NCBI GenBank assembly: GCA_934438175.1
Contig: CAKSBH010000002.1
Location: forward strand, 181,095-245,094
DNA from: an uncultured Eubacteriales bacterium
GTDB lineage: Bacteria; Bacillota; Clostridia; Oscillospirales; UBA644
Direction of reading: 5' to 3'
DNA: 64,000 nucleotides
Shown: piece by piece, positions 1 to 9,408 of the stretch
How positions within the stretch are numbered: position 1 is the stretch's first letter
Layout of the letters: each line of letters starts with the position of its first letter
Translations under genes and position numbers: made by a program
Notes under the pieces: generated by a model
The model's input: only the letters and a program-made list of their open reading frames with translations
What the model was told of the DNA's origin: nothing
Databases searched by the model: none

Positions 1-357
1 GGCGTACGTGCTTCGGTACGCGTTCTCGGGCAGAAGGATTATGCCGAAGCGGTACGGCAGGGGACTTATGATCTTCGGATCGGGACCGTGGAGATTTCCG
101 CGGATATGAATCTGTCCGCTCTCTATGCCGATGCCCGTGTTCCGGTTTCTGCGGAGCTGCAGCAGAAAACCGCGCAGTTTCTGCGGGGAGAATGTTCTGC
201 CATGGAACTGAACACTGTGTTTCAGGAGCAGCTGCCGCTGATTCCGTTGTATTACACCTCCTATGCCGTGGCGGTCAACATGAGGGTAGAGGGAACCTTT
301 CTTCCCACCCCGACTTCCCTGCTCGGCGGACAGGAGACCTGGGAAAAGAAAAAATAA
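1..357 (+). CDS. ABC transporter substrate-binding protein, family 5 (C-terminal fragment)
   Basis: Open from the first base of the window in frame 1 and stops with TAA at 355-357, so only the last 118 residues are visible; the start lies outside. The C-terminal segment with a QKDYAEAV...TYDLRIG stretch and then an IPLYYTSYAVAVN segment resembles the end of extracellular peptide/nickel-type solute-binding proteins (SBP_bac_5), which hand oligopeptides to an Opp/Dpp permease at the outer face of the membrane. No signal peptide or lipobox can be assessed. A terminator follows within 10 bases, so this is the last gene of its transcription unit. The family call is moderate; the substrate cannot be judged. 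Confidence 0.7.
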   Translation, partial: GVRASVRVLGQKDYAEAVRQGTYDLRIGTVEISADMNLSALYADARVPVSAELQQKTAQFLRGECSAMELNTVFQEQLPLIPLYYTSYAVAVNMRVEGTFLPTPTSLLGGQETWEKKK

Positions 358-362
358 AAAGC

Positions 363-398
363 GTGCCCTCCGGATATCCGGAGGGCACTTGTTTTTTT
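363..398. terminator. Bidirectional intrinsic terminator
   Basis: Perfect 12-bp inverted repeat gtgccctccgga/tccggagggcac followed by TTGTTTTTTT on the + strand and an A-rich flank that serves as a T-run on the - strand. It separates the SBP gene from the convergent DUF308 gene. Confidence 0.9.
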
Positions 399-404
399 AC
401 GGAA

Positions 405-974
405 TTATTCAAAGTAAAGCTCGTGGATTCTCTTTTTCGCTTCACGGATCCGGCGGCTGAAGACGCAGGTGAAGATGATGTCGCAGATTCCGTCGATAAT
501 CAGCGAAATTCCGGCGAACATCATAACCGTGTCAAAGGTGTCGAACATCACCAGGATGCCCAGCGCAACCGTGAGTACGGAAAGGAGAAGCATAAAGCCC
601 CAGCCCTTGATGTGCGCACGGGCACAGTCGATGCTGTCTACCAGAGAGGTGCTGCCGTCGATGACAATGAACAGACCGAAAATAACGGTCAGCAGTTCTT
701 TGACCATGGAGGGATTGATCAGGCAGAAAGCGCCGGAAAGCAGAAGCGCAATGCCGATGATCAGGGAATGCGCACTGAAGGCAAAGCCGTAAAGAATGAA
801 GGTTACGACCGCAACGACCCCGGCGCAAAGCAACGTGATTCCGGAAACCGTGCAGAGAACATCCGCCGATTCTTTCGGAAGAACAAGGAACAGGACGCCG
901 ATGGCAATGGCGAGAACGGCAATGAGGATTCCGCTCCATTTCATTTTTGTAATGGCTTTTTTGATTTGACTCAT
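405..974 (-). CDS. HdeD/DUF308-family membrane protein
   Basis: 189 residues made almost entirely of hydrophobic helices, about six predicted transmembrane segments in pairs, with short basic loops and a basic C-terminus (SRRIREAKKRIHE). This is the pattern of the short-repeat DUF308 (HdeD-like) family, whose molecular role is unclear outside enterobacterial acid resistance. The start has a good ribosome site (AAGGAAG, 8 bases upstream). It begins 27 bases after the TetR gene on the same strand, so the two are probably co-transcribed and the membrane protein may be the regulator's target. The family is fairly clear; the function is unknown. Confidence 0.7.
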   Translation of the reverse strand: MSQIKKAITKMKWSGILIAVLAIAIGVLFLVLPKESADVLCTVSGITLLCAGVVAVVTFILYGFAFSAHSLIIGIALLLSGAFCLINPSMVKELLTVIFGLFIVIDGSTSLVDSIDCARAHIKGWGFMLLLSVLTVALGILVMFDTFDTVMMFAGISLIIDGICDIIFTCVFSRRIREAKKRIHELYFE

Positions 975-1001
975 AAAAAATCTTCCTTCCCTATGATTTT
1001 T

Positions 1002-1628
1002 TTATCTTTTCTCCGTGTTACACGAATGAAAATTCGAAGAGGATGTCTGGGAAAGGCGCTGGGTCGCGCCCTGAATCTGGTCCGACAGCGCCGTGTGAAG
1101 AAAACGAACCAATTCTTCCGGCGAACGGTCGATTTCTCCCCGCAGCCAGCTTTCCGTCAGGGCTCCGACCGCGAGCACGCAGAACCTTGTGGCAATCCGC
1201 AAATCTTCCCGGCTTCCGGCAAGCGGACCGATTTCCGCACAGATCTGCCGGATGGTGTTGGAAACCATGTTGTAGATGTCTTCTTCAAAAAAATGACGGA
1301 GACGTCCGCGCTCCACCGAAATCAGCGCCATGTAGCAGAATTCCCGGTTTTCGTCCAGATACCGGAACAGCTGAAGAAGCCCGTCCTTACGGACAAGCCC
1401 GGTCTGTGCGTCGTACAGAAGCGGAAGCGCTTCCTGCTCAAACGTCCAGCGCAGCAGGGCATAGATATCGTCAAAGTGATAATAGAAGTTCTGACGGCGG
1501 ATTCCGCAACGGTCGGTGATGTCCCGGATTGCGATCCGGTCCAGCGGCTTTTGCTGCATCAGCGCCTTCAGCGCGCACGACATCTTTTTTTTGGTCTGTT
1601 CCGAAGAAGAATAAGTCTGTTTCTGCAC
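1002..1628 (-). CDS. TetR/AcrR-family transcriptional regulator
   Basis: 208 residues starting at GTG 1628, chosen because AAGGAGGAAAG sits 5 bases upstream; the longer open frame to 1718 has no ribosome site. The N-terminal 50 residues form a TetR-type helix-turn-helix (AIRDITDRCGIRRQNFYYHF). The C-terminal part resembles the DhaS-like TetR_C_8 group, often found in regulators that act with a partner rather than a classical drug ligand. It is first in a two-gene unit with the DUF308 protein and probably controls it and itself. An extended -10 promoter lies upstream at about 1683-1688. Confidence 0.8.
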   Translation of the reverse strand: MQKQTYSSSEQTKKKMSCALKALMQQKPLDRIAIRDITDRCGIRRQNFYYHFDDIYALLRWTFEQEALPLLYDAQTGLVRKDGLLQLFRYLDENREFCYMALISVERGRLRHFFEEDIYNMVSNTIRQICAEIGPLAGSREDLRIATRFCVLAVGALTESWLRGEIDRSPEELVRFLHTALSDQIQGATQRLSQTSSSNFHSCNTEKR

Positions 1629-1682
1629 GGAATCTTTCCTCCTTCGCGACAAAGCCCTGTTTTCTCGTCTTTTTCTGTTTTC

Positions 1683-1690
1683 AGTATAGC
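1683..1690 (-). promoter_or_regulatory. Extended -10 promoter for the TetR-DUF308 unit
   Basis: Read on the - strand the sequence is TGCTATACT, an extended -10 element about 55 bases before the GTG start. No good -35 hexamer is seen 17 bases upstream. Confidence 0.5.
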
Positions 1691-1753
1691 ACATTTTTTC
1701 AGACTTATCACGGGTCAAATCAAATAAAATGTCATATTTTATGGGGATTTTTC

Positions 1754-3331
1754 TTATTTTCCGCTTGCACCGTAGTTGGACAGCACGCGGGCGGAGGGGT
1801 CATTTACGTCGCAGCCGCGCCAGGTGCGGTTCGGCATCCAGAAGTCCGGAATCATCTGCGACTGCCCGGGATAGTATTTTTCAAAGATCTCACGGTACAG
1901 CAGAGATTCTTTGGTGAAGGGAACTGCGTGCGCGTATTCACGGCGGCGTGTTTCGAATTCCGCATCGGTGTAGCGGCTTTCGGCGTATTCCTTGAGATCG
2001 TCCACCATGGAATGACCGACGGCGTCGGAGAATGCCGCTTTTTCCCGGTACAGGATTTCGTGCGGCAGATAGTCGCCCTCAAAAGCGTGACGAAGCAGAT
2101 ATTTTCCGATTCCGTAGGTGTTTTGCTTTTTCTTCGGATCGACCGAAAGAACGTATTGTACGAAATCCAGATCGCCGAACGGAACCCGTGCCTCCAGGGA
2201 TTGAGAGGAGATGCACCGGTCGGCACGCAGGACATCGTATTCATGCAGTTCCCGGATCCTTTTTTCGGATTCCTTTTGGAATTCCTCGGCGGACGGGGCA
2301 AAATCGGTGTATTTATAGCCGAACAGTTCGTCCGAGATTTCGCCGGTGAGCAGCACGCGGATGTCGGTATGGCGGTGAATCCAGCGGCAGAGCAGATACA
2401 TTCCCATGGATGCGCGCACGGTTGTGATGTCAAACGTGCCCAGCTGCCGGATGACCTCTTCCAGAGAGTCCAGAACTTCCTGCCGGGTCATGGTCACCTC
2501 GGTGTGATCGCTGCCGATGTAATCCGCCACCTGACGGGCATATTTCAGGTCAATGGCATCGGTGTCCATGCCGATGGCAAAGGTCCGCAGGGGCTTTTGC
2601 TCTTTTTTTGCGGCAATGGCACAGACCAGGGAAGAATCCAGCCCCCCGGACAGGAGGAATCCGACCTTGGCATCGGAAACAAGGCGTTTCTCCACGCCCG
2701 CCGTCAGTTTTTCACGGATGTTCCGGCATACGGTTTCCACGCTGTCTTCGCACACGTTCTGCACGTTTGTGATATCGCGGTAGCAGACGAATTTTCCGTC
2801 CTTCCAGTAATGTCCGGGCGGGAACGGGAGAATGGTTCCGCAGAGTCCGACCAGGTTTTTGGGTTCACTGGCAAAAACGATCACGCCGCGGCGGTCATAG
2901 CCGTAGTACAGCGGACGGATGCCGATGGGGTCCCGCGCGGCAAGGTATCTGCCGGTTGCTCCGTCGTACAGGATCATCGCGAATTCCGCGTCCAGCATGC
3001 CGAACATGTTTTCGCCGTATTTGCGGTACAGCGGCAAAAGGATCTCACAGTCCGAGCCGCTGCGGAACGTGTACTCCGTCTGCAGTTCCTGTTTCAGTTT
3101 TTCATAACCGTAGATTTCTCCGTTGCAGACCGCAAAGCTTCCGTCCAGCTCAAACGGCTGCATTCCGGCGTCGGTCAAGCCCATGATTGCCAGGCGGTGA
3201 AAGCCCAGAAGTCCTTTGCCGGTATCGAGAATCCGGCTTTTGTCCGGTCCCCGCGAGACGGTGGCGGCAAAGCCCTCTTCAAAGGATGCGAGGTCGGCGC
3301 CGGCGCCGCAGTAGCCCATAATGGAACACAT
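1754..3331 (-). CDS. asnB: Asparagine synthetase B (glutamine-hydrolysing)
   Basis: 525 residues. It makes asparagine from aspartate, ATP and glutamine in the cytosol. The protein starts MCSIMGYCG, so after Met removal Cys2 is the class II amidotransferase nucleophile. The N-terminal half carries the Ntn glutaminase domain with RGPD and NGEIYGY motifs. The C-terminal half has the PP-loop SGGLDSSL (about residues 225-232) of the synthetase domain. Length fits the short bacterial AsnB type. It is last in the leftward glnN-small ORF-asnB operon, 24 bases after the 54-residue ORF, so glutamine made by GlnN is used directly by its neighbour. It should share the ANTAR-type attenuator ahead of glnN. 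Confidence 0.95.
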   Translation of the reverse strand: MCSIMGYCGAGADLASFEEGFAATVSRGPDKSRILDTGKGLLGFHRLAIMGLTDAGMQPFELDGSFAVCNGEIYGYEKLKQELQTEYTFRSGSDCEILLPLYRKYGENMFGMLDAEFAMILYDGATGRYLAARDPIGIRPLYYGYDRRGVIVFASEPKNLVGLCGTILPFPPGHYWKDGKFVCYRDITNVQNVCEDSVETVCRNIREKLTAGVEKRLVSDAKVGFLLSGGLDSSLVCAIAAKKEQKPLRTFAIGMDTDAIDLKYARQVADYIGSDHTEVTMTRQEVLDSLEEVIRQLGTFDITTVRASMGMYLLCRWIHRHTDIRVLLTGEISDELFGYKYTDFAPSAEEFQKESEKRIRELHEYDVLRADRCISSQSLEARVPFGDLDFVQYVLSVDPKKKQNTYGIGKYLLRHAFEGDYLPHEILYREKAAFSDAVGHSMVDDLKEYAESRYTDAEFETRRREYAHAVPFTKESLLYREIFEKYYPGQSQMIPDFWMPNRTWRGCDVNDPSARVLSNYGASGK

Positions 3332-3355
3332 GGCGTTTTGTTTCCTTTCCGTGTT

Positions 3356-3520
3356 TTAATCCCATGCGGAGGTATCGGCTCCGTACGGGGAGGGATATTC
3401 CGACGTGTTTTCGATCCGGAGCGGCTGGGACGGGTCGGTGACCATACGCATGGGATGGCGGGGCACATCGTAGTGAAACGGATATGTGGTGCGGGTGGTT
3501 TGCTCGGTTTTTGTTTTCAT
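3356..3520 (-). CDS. 54-residue conserved-looking protein of unknown function between glnN and asnB
   Basis: I do not recognise this protein. The ATG at 3520 has AAAGGAG 8 bases upstream. The frame runs 54 codons to TAA and ends 24 bases before asnB, starting 18 bases after glnN. The product is hydrophilic and rich in Pro, Thr, Tyr and Arg (starts MKTKTEQTTRTTYPFHYDV, includes PRHPMRMVTDPSQP and ends SAWD), with no membrane segment and no cysteines. Tight spacing on both sides argues for a real translated gene in the nitrogen operon. A role as a regulator or adaptor of GlnN or AsnB is possible but is only inference from position. Confidence 0.6.
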   Translation of the reverse strand: MKTKTEQTTRTTYPFHYDVPRHPMRMVTDPSQPLRIENTSEYPSPYGADTSAWD

Positions 3521-3538
3521 AACGGAATCTCCTTTTTT

Positions 3539-5635
<2,097 letters not shown>

Positions 5636-5654
5636 ACCGAAATCCTCCTTACAA

Positions 5655-5752
5655 AATAAAAAAGGCAATGCGTCCTGCGGGACGTCATTGCCTCGGTTTT
5701 CATAAAAAAAGGCGTCTGAGAGCCAAAACTCAAAGACGCCATTGCCTTTATG
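5655..5752 (-). promoter_or_regulatory. glnN 5' leader: two serial terminators with ANTAR-type hexaloop hairpins
   Basis: In RNA sense, hairpin P1 (5749-5732) is AAAGGC-AATGGC-GTCTTT, a six-base loop with A at position 1 and G at 4. It overlaps the 5' arm of terminator T1 (5740-5711, GGCGTCT... AGACGCC, then T7). Hairpin P2 (5695-5678) has the loop AATGAC, again A1 and G4, and overlaps terminator T2 (5693-5663, 13-bp stem with one bulge, then T5). P1 or P2 folding excludes T1 or T2. A1/G4 hexaloops overlapping terminators are the known target of ANTAR-domain antiterminators such as NasR and EutV. In addition the P1 segment can pair with the 3' arm of T2, which gives a further antiterminator. 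Confidence 0.75.
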
Positions 5753-5758
5753 AGTGCT

Positions 5759-5787
5759 ATTATACAGGATGGAAACGGATTTGTCAA
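5759..5787 (-). promoter_or_regulatory. Sigma-A promoter of the glnN operon
   Basis: TTGACA (5787-5782), 17 bp, TATAAT (5764-5759) on the - strand. Predicted transcription start is about 5752, which places hexaloop hairpin P1 at the very 5' end of the RNA. Confidence 0.9.
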
Positions 5788-5841
5788 GGGCTCTTCCGCA
5801 ATTTTTTTGTTGCAAAAAAAGGATTTCCTTTTTCTTTTTTC

Positions 5842-5871
5842 TTGACAAGCGCGGGGAGATTGTGTTATAAT
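5842..5871 (+). promoter_or_regulatory. Sigma-A promoter of the glutamate synthase operon
   Basis: TTGACA (5842-5847), 18 bp, TATAAT (5866-5871). It diverges from the glnN promoter about 55 bp away. Transcription should start near 5878, directly before the hexaloop attenuator. Confidence 0.9.
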
Positions 5872-5880
5872 GCTTGCCAT

Positions 5881-5938
5881 AATGAGCAAAGACGTTCATT
5901 CCGACGGGTTTTTTCCTGTTTGAATGGGCGTCTTTTTC
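5881..5938 (+). promoter_or_regulatory. Glutamate synthase operon leader: ANTAR-type hexaloop overlapping a terminator
   Basis: A perfect 7-bp hairpin AATGAGC-AAAGAC-GTTCATT (5881-5900) has a hexaloop with A1 and G4. Its loop and 3' arm (5888-5901, AAAGACGTTCATTC) are also the 5' arm of a 14-bp terminator stem closed by GAATGGGCGTCTTT (5922-5935) and followed by T residues. The two folds are mutually exclusive. A second hexaloop hairpin ACGGG-TTTTTT-CCTGT (5904-5919) sits in the terminator loop but lacks A1 and G4. The ANTAR protein encoded at the end of this operon is the obvious candidate ligand. Confidence 0.75.
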
Positions 5939-5967
5939 TATTCTCGGAAAAGGACGGAAAGCAGACG

Positions 5968-7059
5968 ATGAAATGGGAAGGCGAAATTCGTATCCCCTCC
6001 GGATGTGCGGTTGCGGCGGTGATCTCCCGGGACGGACGGCGGATGACGGGGGAGACGGTGATGCGGGGAATGTTGCCCATGCACGACCGCTCCAATGGAT
6101 TGGGCGGCGGCTTTGCGGCATACGGAATCTATCCGGAGTATCGGGATTTTTATGCGCTGCATCTCTTTTTTACCGACCGGGAAGCGCGGCATACCTGTGA
6201 AGAACTTCTGAAAGACCGGTTTGAAATTGTGAAGGATGAGCGGATTCCAATCTGCCGTATTCCGGAAATTACGGACGTTCCGTTGATCCGCCGGTATTTT
6301 GTGGCGCCGCTGGCCTCCGTGCTGATGCGGCTTCAGTTGGACGAGAAGGAATATGTGGTGCGGACGGTGACGGAGATTAACACGAAGATCCGGGGGGCGT
6401 ATGTGTTTTCCAGCGGGAAGAATATGGGAACCTTCAAGGCGGTGGGCTTTCCGGAGGATGTGGGAAGGTTTTACCGGCTGGAGGAATATGCGGGATATCT
6501 CTGGACGGCGCACGGGCGGTATCCCACCAATACGCCGGGCTGGTGGGGCGGAGCCCATCCGTTTTCGTTGCTGGACACCTCGGTGGTTCACAACGGTGAG
6601 ATTTCTTCTTACGACGCCAACCGCCGCTGTATGGAGATGTTCGGCTATTCCTGTACGCTGCAGACCGACACGGAGGTTATTGCTTATATTGCCGATTACC
6701 TTCTGCGCCGGCAGGGGTTGACGCTTCGGGAGATGGCATCGGTCATTGCAGCGCCGTTCTGGAGTACCATCCGCACCCGTCCTCCGAAGGAGGCGGAGGA
6801 ACTGTGCTATCTGCGGCAGATGTTTCCCGGTCTTCTGATTACCGGTCCGTTTTCGGTCATCTTCGGATTTACCGGCGGGCTGATGGCACTGAACGACCGG
6901 CTGAAGCTGCGTTCGATGGTAACGGCGGAAAAGGGTGATCTTGTATATTTTGCCAGTGAAGAGGCCGCGATTCGGGCAATGGAGCCGGCGGCGGAAAATC
7001 TGTATGCCCCGATGGGCGGTGAACCGGTTGTGGTTCGGGTAAAGGAGGGGTGCTTCTGA
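5968..7059 (+). CDS. Glutamate synthase, glutamine amidotransferase subunit (split, archaeal/GlxB-like)
   Basis: 363 residues from ATG 5968. It is a class II (Ntn) glutamine amidotransferase domain that supplies ammonia to the FMN subunit encoded next. Visible family motifs are HDRSNGLGGGFAAYG, HGRYPTNTPGWWGGAHPFS, VVHNGEIS and TDTE. The likely catalytic Cys is residue 13 (IPSGC), not residue 2, so a 12-residue leader must be removed or the enzyme works with an internal Cys. The stop codon overlaps the next start (TGATG). It is the first gene of a five-gene operon with the synthase domains on separate proteins, as in archaea and several Clostridia and unlike the single large GltB. An ANTAR-type attenuator precedes it. 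Confidence 0.85.
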   Translation: MKWEGEIRIPSGCAVAAVISRDGRRMTGETVMRGMLPMHDRSNGLGGGFAAYGIYPEYRDFYALHLFFTDREARHTCEELLKDRFEIVKDERIPICRIPEITDVPLIRRYFVAPLASVLMRLQLDEKEYVVRTVTEINTKIRGAYVFSSGKNMGTFKAVGFPEDVGRFYRLEEYAGYLWTAHGRYPTNTPGWWGGAHPFSLLDTSVVHNGEISSYDANRRCMEMFGYSCTLQTDTEVIAYIADYLLRRQGLTLREMASVIAAPFWSTIRTRPPKEAEELCYLRQMFPGLLITGPFSVIFGFTGGLMALNDRLKLRSMVTAEKGDLVYFASEEAAIRAMEPAAENLYAPMGGEPVVVRVKEGCF

Positions 7060-8564
7060 TGGAGCGTTCGTTTTTGCTTCCGGAATTCGACGTGATACGG
7101 AATCCGGAGCGATGTGTGAACTGCCGGGTCTGTGAGCGGCAATGCTCGCACGGTGTCCATGTGTTTGACCCGAAAACAAAGACCATGGTCAGTGACGAGG
7201 CGCGCTGTGTGGACTGCCAGCGCTGTGCGGTGTATTGTCCGACACGGGCTCTGAAGATTGTGCGGAACGGCGCTGCTCTGCGCCCAAACGCCAACTGGAG
7301 CGGTGCAACGGTGCAGGAAATCTACCGGCAGGCAGCCAGCGGAGGTGTGTTGCTTTCTTCCATGGGAAATCCGCAACCTCTTCCCGGATATTGGGAACGG
7401 ATGCTGATCAACTCCTCACAGGTGACCAACCCGCCGATCGACCCCTTGCGGGAACCGATGGAAACGAAGGTGTTTCTGGGCAGTAAGCCGGCTTCGGTCT
7501 GCCGCGGTGAGGACGGGCGGCTGAAGACGGAGCTGCCGCCGCGGCTTGCGCTTTCCATGCCGGTGATGTTTTCCGCCATGAGCTATGGATCGGTCAGTTA
7601 TCGTGTTCATGCGTGTCTTGCCCGCGCGGCAAGACGGCTTGGAACCTTCTACAATACCGGGGAGGGCGGACTGCATGAGGATTTCTTCCCTTACGGGGAT
7701 TGTACGGTGGTACAGGTGGCTTCCGGGCGGTTCGGCGTTCATGCCGGATATCTCCGTGCGGGTGCGGCGGTCGAGATCAAAATGGGGCAGGGTGCCAAGC
7801 CGGGAATCGGCGGACATCTGCCGGGAACAAAGATTGTGGGGGACGTTTCCCGGACGCGGATGATTCCGGAGGGCGCCGATGCCATTTCTCCGGCACCGCA
7901 TCACGATATCTATTCCATTGAGGATCTGCGCCAGCTGGTGTATTCCATCAAGGAAGCCACGCAGTATCGCAAGCCGGTTCTGGTCAAGGTCGCAGCGGTT
8001 CACAACATCGCCGCCATCGGTTCGGGCATTGCGCGGAGCGGGGCTGACATTCTTGTGATTGACGGCTTCCGGGGCGGAACGGGAGCGGCACCGACCCGGA
8101 TCCGGGATCATGTGGGAATTCCGGTGGAGCTGGCACTTGCCGCCGTGGATACCCGTTTGCGGGAGGAAGGAATCCGGGAAAGAATCTCTCTTGTGGCGGG
8201 AGGAAGCATTCGGTCTTCCGCCGATGTGGTGAAGGCCATCGCGCTCGGTGCCGATTGCTGCTATGTGGCAACGGCAGCGCTGCTGGCTCTCGGCTGTCAT
8301 CTGTGCCGGAATTGCTCCGACGGGCAGTGTGCGTGGGGAATTGCCACCCAGCGGCCGGAACTGGTCGACCGCCTGGATATTGAAGAGGGAGCGGAGCGGT
8401 TGGTGAATCTGATGACCGCATGGCGGCATGAAATCAAGGAAATGATGGGCGGAATGGGCATCAATTCCATTGAGGCACTGCGGGGAAACCGGCGGATGCT
8501 GCGCGGCGTGGGCATGACGGAAAAGGAACTGGAGATTCTCGGAATTGCCCATGCCGGCGAGTAG
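7059..8564 (+). CDS. Glutamate synthase, FMN-binding central subunit with two 4Fe-4S clusters
   Basis: 501 residues from ATG 7059, which has AAAGGAGGGG 8 bases upstream. The N-terminus has two ferredoxin-type clusters (CVNCRVCERQC about residues 19-29; CVDCQRCAVYC about 52-62). The remainder is the GltB-type FMN/2-oxoglutarate barrel with SYGSVS, GQGAKPGIGGHLPG, FRGGTGAAP and a late Cys cluster (CHLCRNCSDGQC) that probably binds the 3Fe-4S centre. It reductively aminates 2-oxoglutarate with ammonia from the amidotransferase subunit. No pyridine-nucleotide GltD subunit is in the operon, so reduced ferredoxin is the likely electron donor (inference). Translationally coupled to the upstream gene. 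Confidence 0.9.
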   Translation: MERSFLLPEFDVIRNPERCVNCRVCERQCSHGVHVFDPKTKTMVSDEARCVDCQRCAVYCPTRALKIVRNGAALRPNANWSGATVQEIYRQAASGGVLLSSMGNPQPLPGYWERMLINSSQVTNPPIDPLREPMETKVFLGSKPASVCRGEDGRLKTELPPRLALSMPVMFSAMSYGSVSYRVHACLARAARRLGTFYNTGEGGLHEDFFPYGDCTVVQVASGRFGVHAGYLRAGAAVEIKMGQGAKPGIGGHLPGTKIVGDVSRTRMIPEGADAISPAPHHDIYSIEDLRQLVYSIKEATQYRKPVLVKVAAVHNIAAIGSGIARSGADILVIDGFRGGTGAAPTRIRDHVGIPVELALAAVDTRLREEGIRERISLVAGGSIRSSADVVKAIALGADCCYVATAALLALGCHLCRNCSDGQCAWGIATQRPELVDRLDIEEGAERLVNLMTAWRHEIKEMMGGMGINSIEALRGNRRMLRGVGMTEKELEILGIAHAGE

Positions 8565-8654
8565 CGCAGCCGGAGGACTTTGGGCGTGCCGGAAAATTTT
8601 TTCAGATTTATCCTGTTTTTTATTCAAAATCCTATGGAAAAATGTCGGGGGATG

Positions 8655-8663
8655 TGATATAAT
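8655..8663 (+). promoter_or_regulatory. Possible extended -10 internal promoter
   Basis: TGATATAAT matches an extended -10 but lies only 3 bases before the annotated ATG of the GXGXG gene, so any transcript from it would start inside that gene. It could feed the downstream glnA and ANTAR genes, or be chance. The 102-base gap 8565-8666 holds nothing else I can support. Confidence 0.3.
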
Positions 8664-8666
8664 ACA

Positions 8667-9389
8667 ATGTCGTGGATTGACGCAAGCGGAATGGACTTTT
8701 CCGCTTTGAACGAAGCAATCCGGAATGCCGGAAACAACTGCCGGATCCGCAACTGTCTGGGGCAACGGTTTCTTGCCGCAGGGAAGGAATCCGGGTCTGT
8801 ACAGATTGAAGGAATTCCGGGGAATGCGCTCGGCGCTTATCTGGAAGGCGCGGACCTGACGGTATACGGCAATGCGCAGGATGCGGTGGGAGACACCATG
8901 AACGCCGGCTCGATTACGGTGTACGGAAGCGTCGGGGATGCCGTCGGTTATGCCATGCGCGGCGGCGAGATCCTGATTCGGGACAATGCCGGATATCGTG
9001 CGGGCATTCACATGAAGGAATACCGCGGGAAGAAACCGGTTCTCGTCATCGGAGGAAGAACAGGGAGTTTTCTCGGCGAATATCAGGCAGGGGGGCTGAT
9101 TCTGGTTCTTGCCCTGCACCGGGACGGACGTCCCTCCGTAGGCAATTTTCCGGGAACGGGGATGCATGGCGGAAAAATGATGCTGCGCGGAGACGTGTCC
9201 GGGATCCGTTTTCCGGAACAGACCGTCCGCCGGGAGGCGACGGCGGAGGATTTGGCGGAGGCAGAGCCGTATCTGCGGCGGTATGCGGAGCGGTGCGGTG
9301 CGGATGCGGAGTTTCTGCTTCGTTCTTCCTATACTGTGGTCACGCCGGGCGGAGCCAATCCGTATCGGCAGATGTATGTATCAAATTAA
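8667..9389 (+). CDS. Glutamate synthase GXGXG (beta-helix) subunit
   Basis: 240 residues. The protein repeats G-x-x-G-x-x-x-G segments (IPGNALGAYLEGADL, DAVGDTMNAGSI, GDAVGYAMRGGE, GYRAGIHM), typical of the right-handed beta-helix that forms the C-terminal domain of full-length GltB and of related FwdC/GlxC proteins. The domain holds the channel between the ammonia-producing and FMN sites and assembles with the two upstream proteins. The start is uncertain: ATG 8667 has only a distant GGGGG site, and ATG 8691 (MDFSALNEA) is an in-frame alternative. It sits 102 bases after the FMN subunit and 19 before glnA. Confidence 0.85.
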   Translation: MSWIDASGMDFSALNEAIRNAGNNCRIRNCLGQRFLAAGKESGSVQIEGIPGNALGAYLEGADLTVYGNAQDAVGDTMNAGSITVYGSVGDAVGYAMRGGEILIRDNAGYRAGIHMKEYRGKKPVLVIGGRTGSFLGEYQAGGLILVLALHRDGRPSVGNFPGTGMHGGKMMLRGDVSGIRFPEQTVRREATAEDLAEAEPYLRRYAERCGADAEFLLRSSYTVVTPGGANPYRQMYVSN

Positions 9390-9408
9390 GAAAGGCGGGG
9401 TTGCGCGG

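Noticed and set aside
8565..8666. A possible ANTAR hairpin or terminator before the GXGXG gene
   Set aside because: No A1/G4 hexaloop with a stable stem and no clear GC hairpin followed by a T-run was found in this gap.
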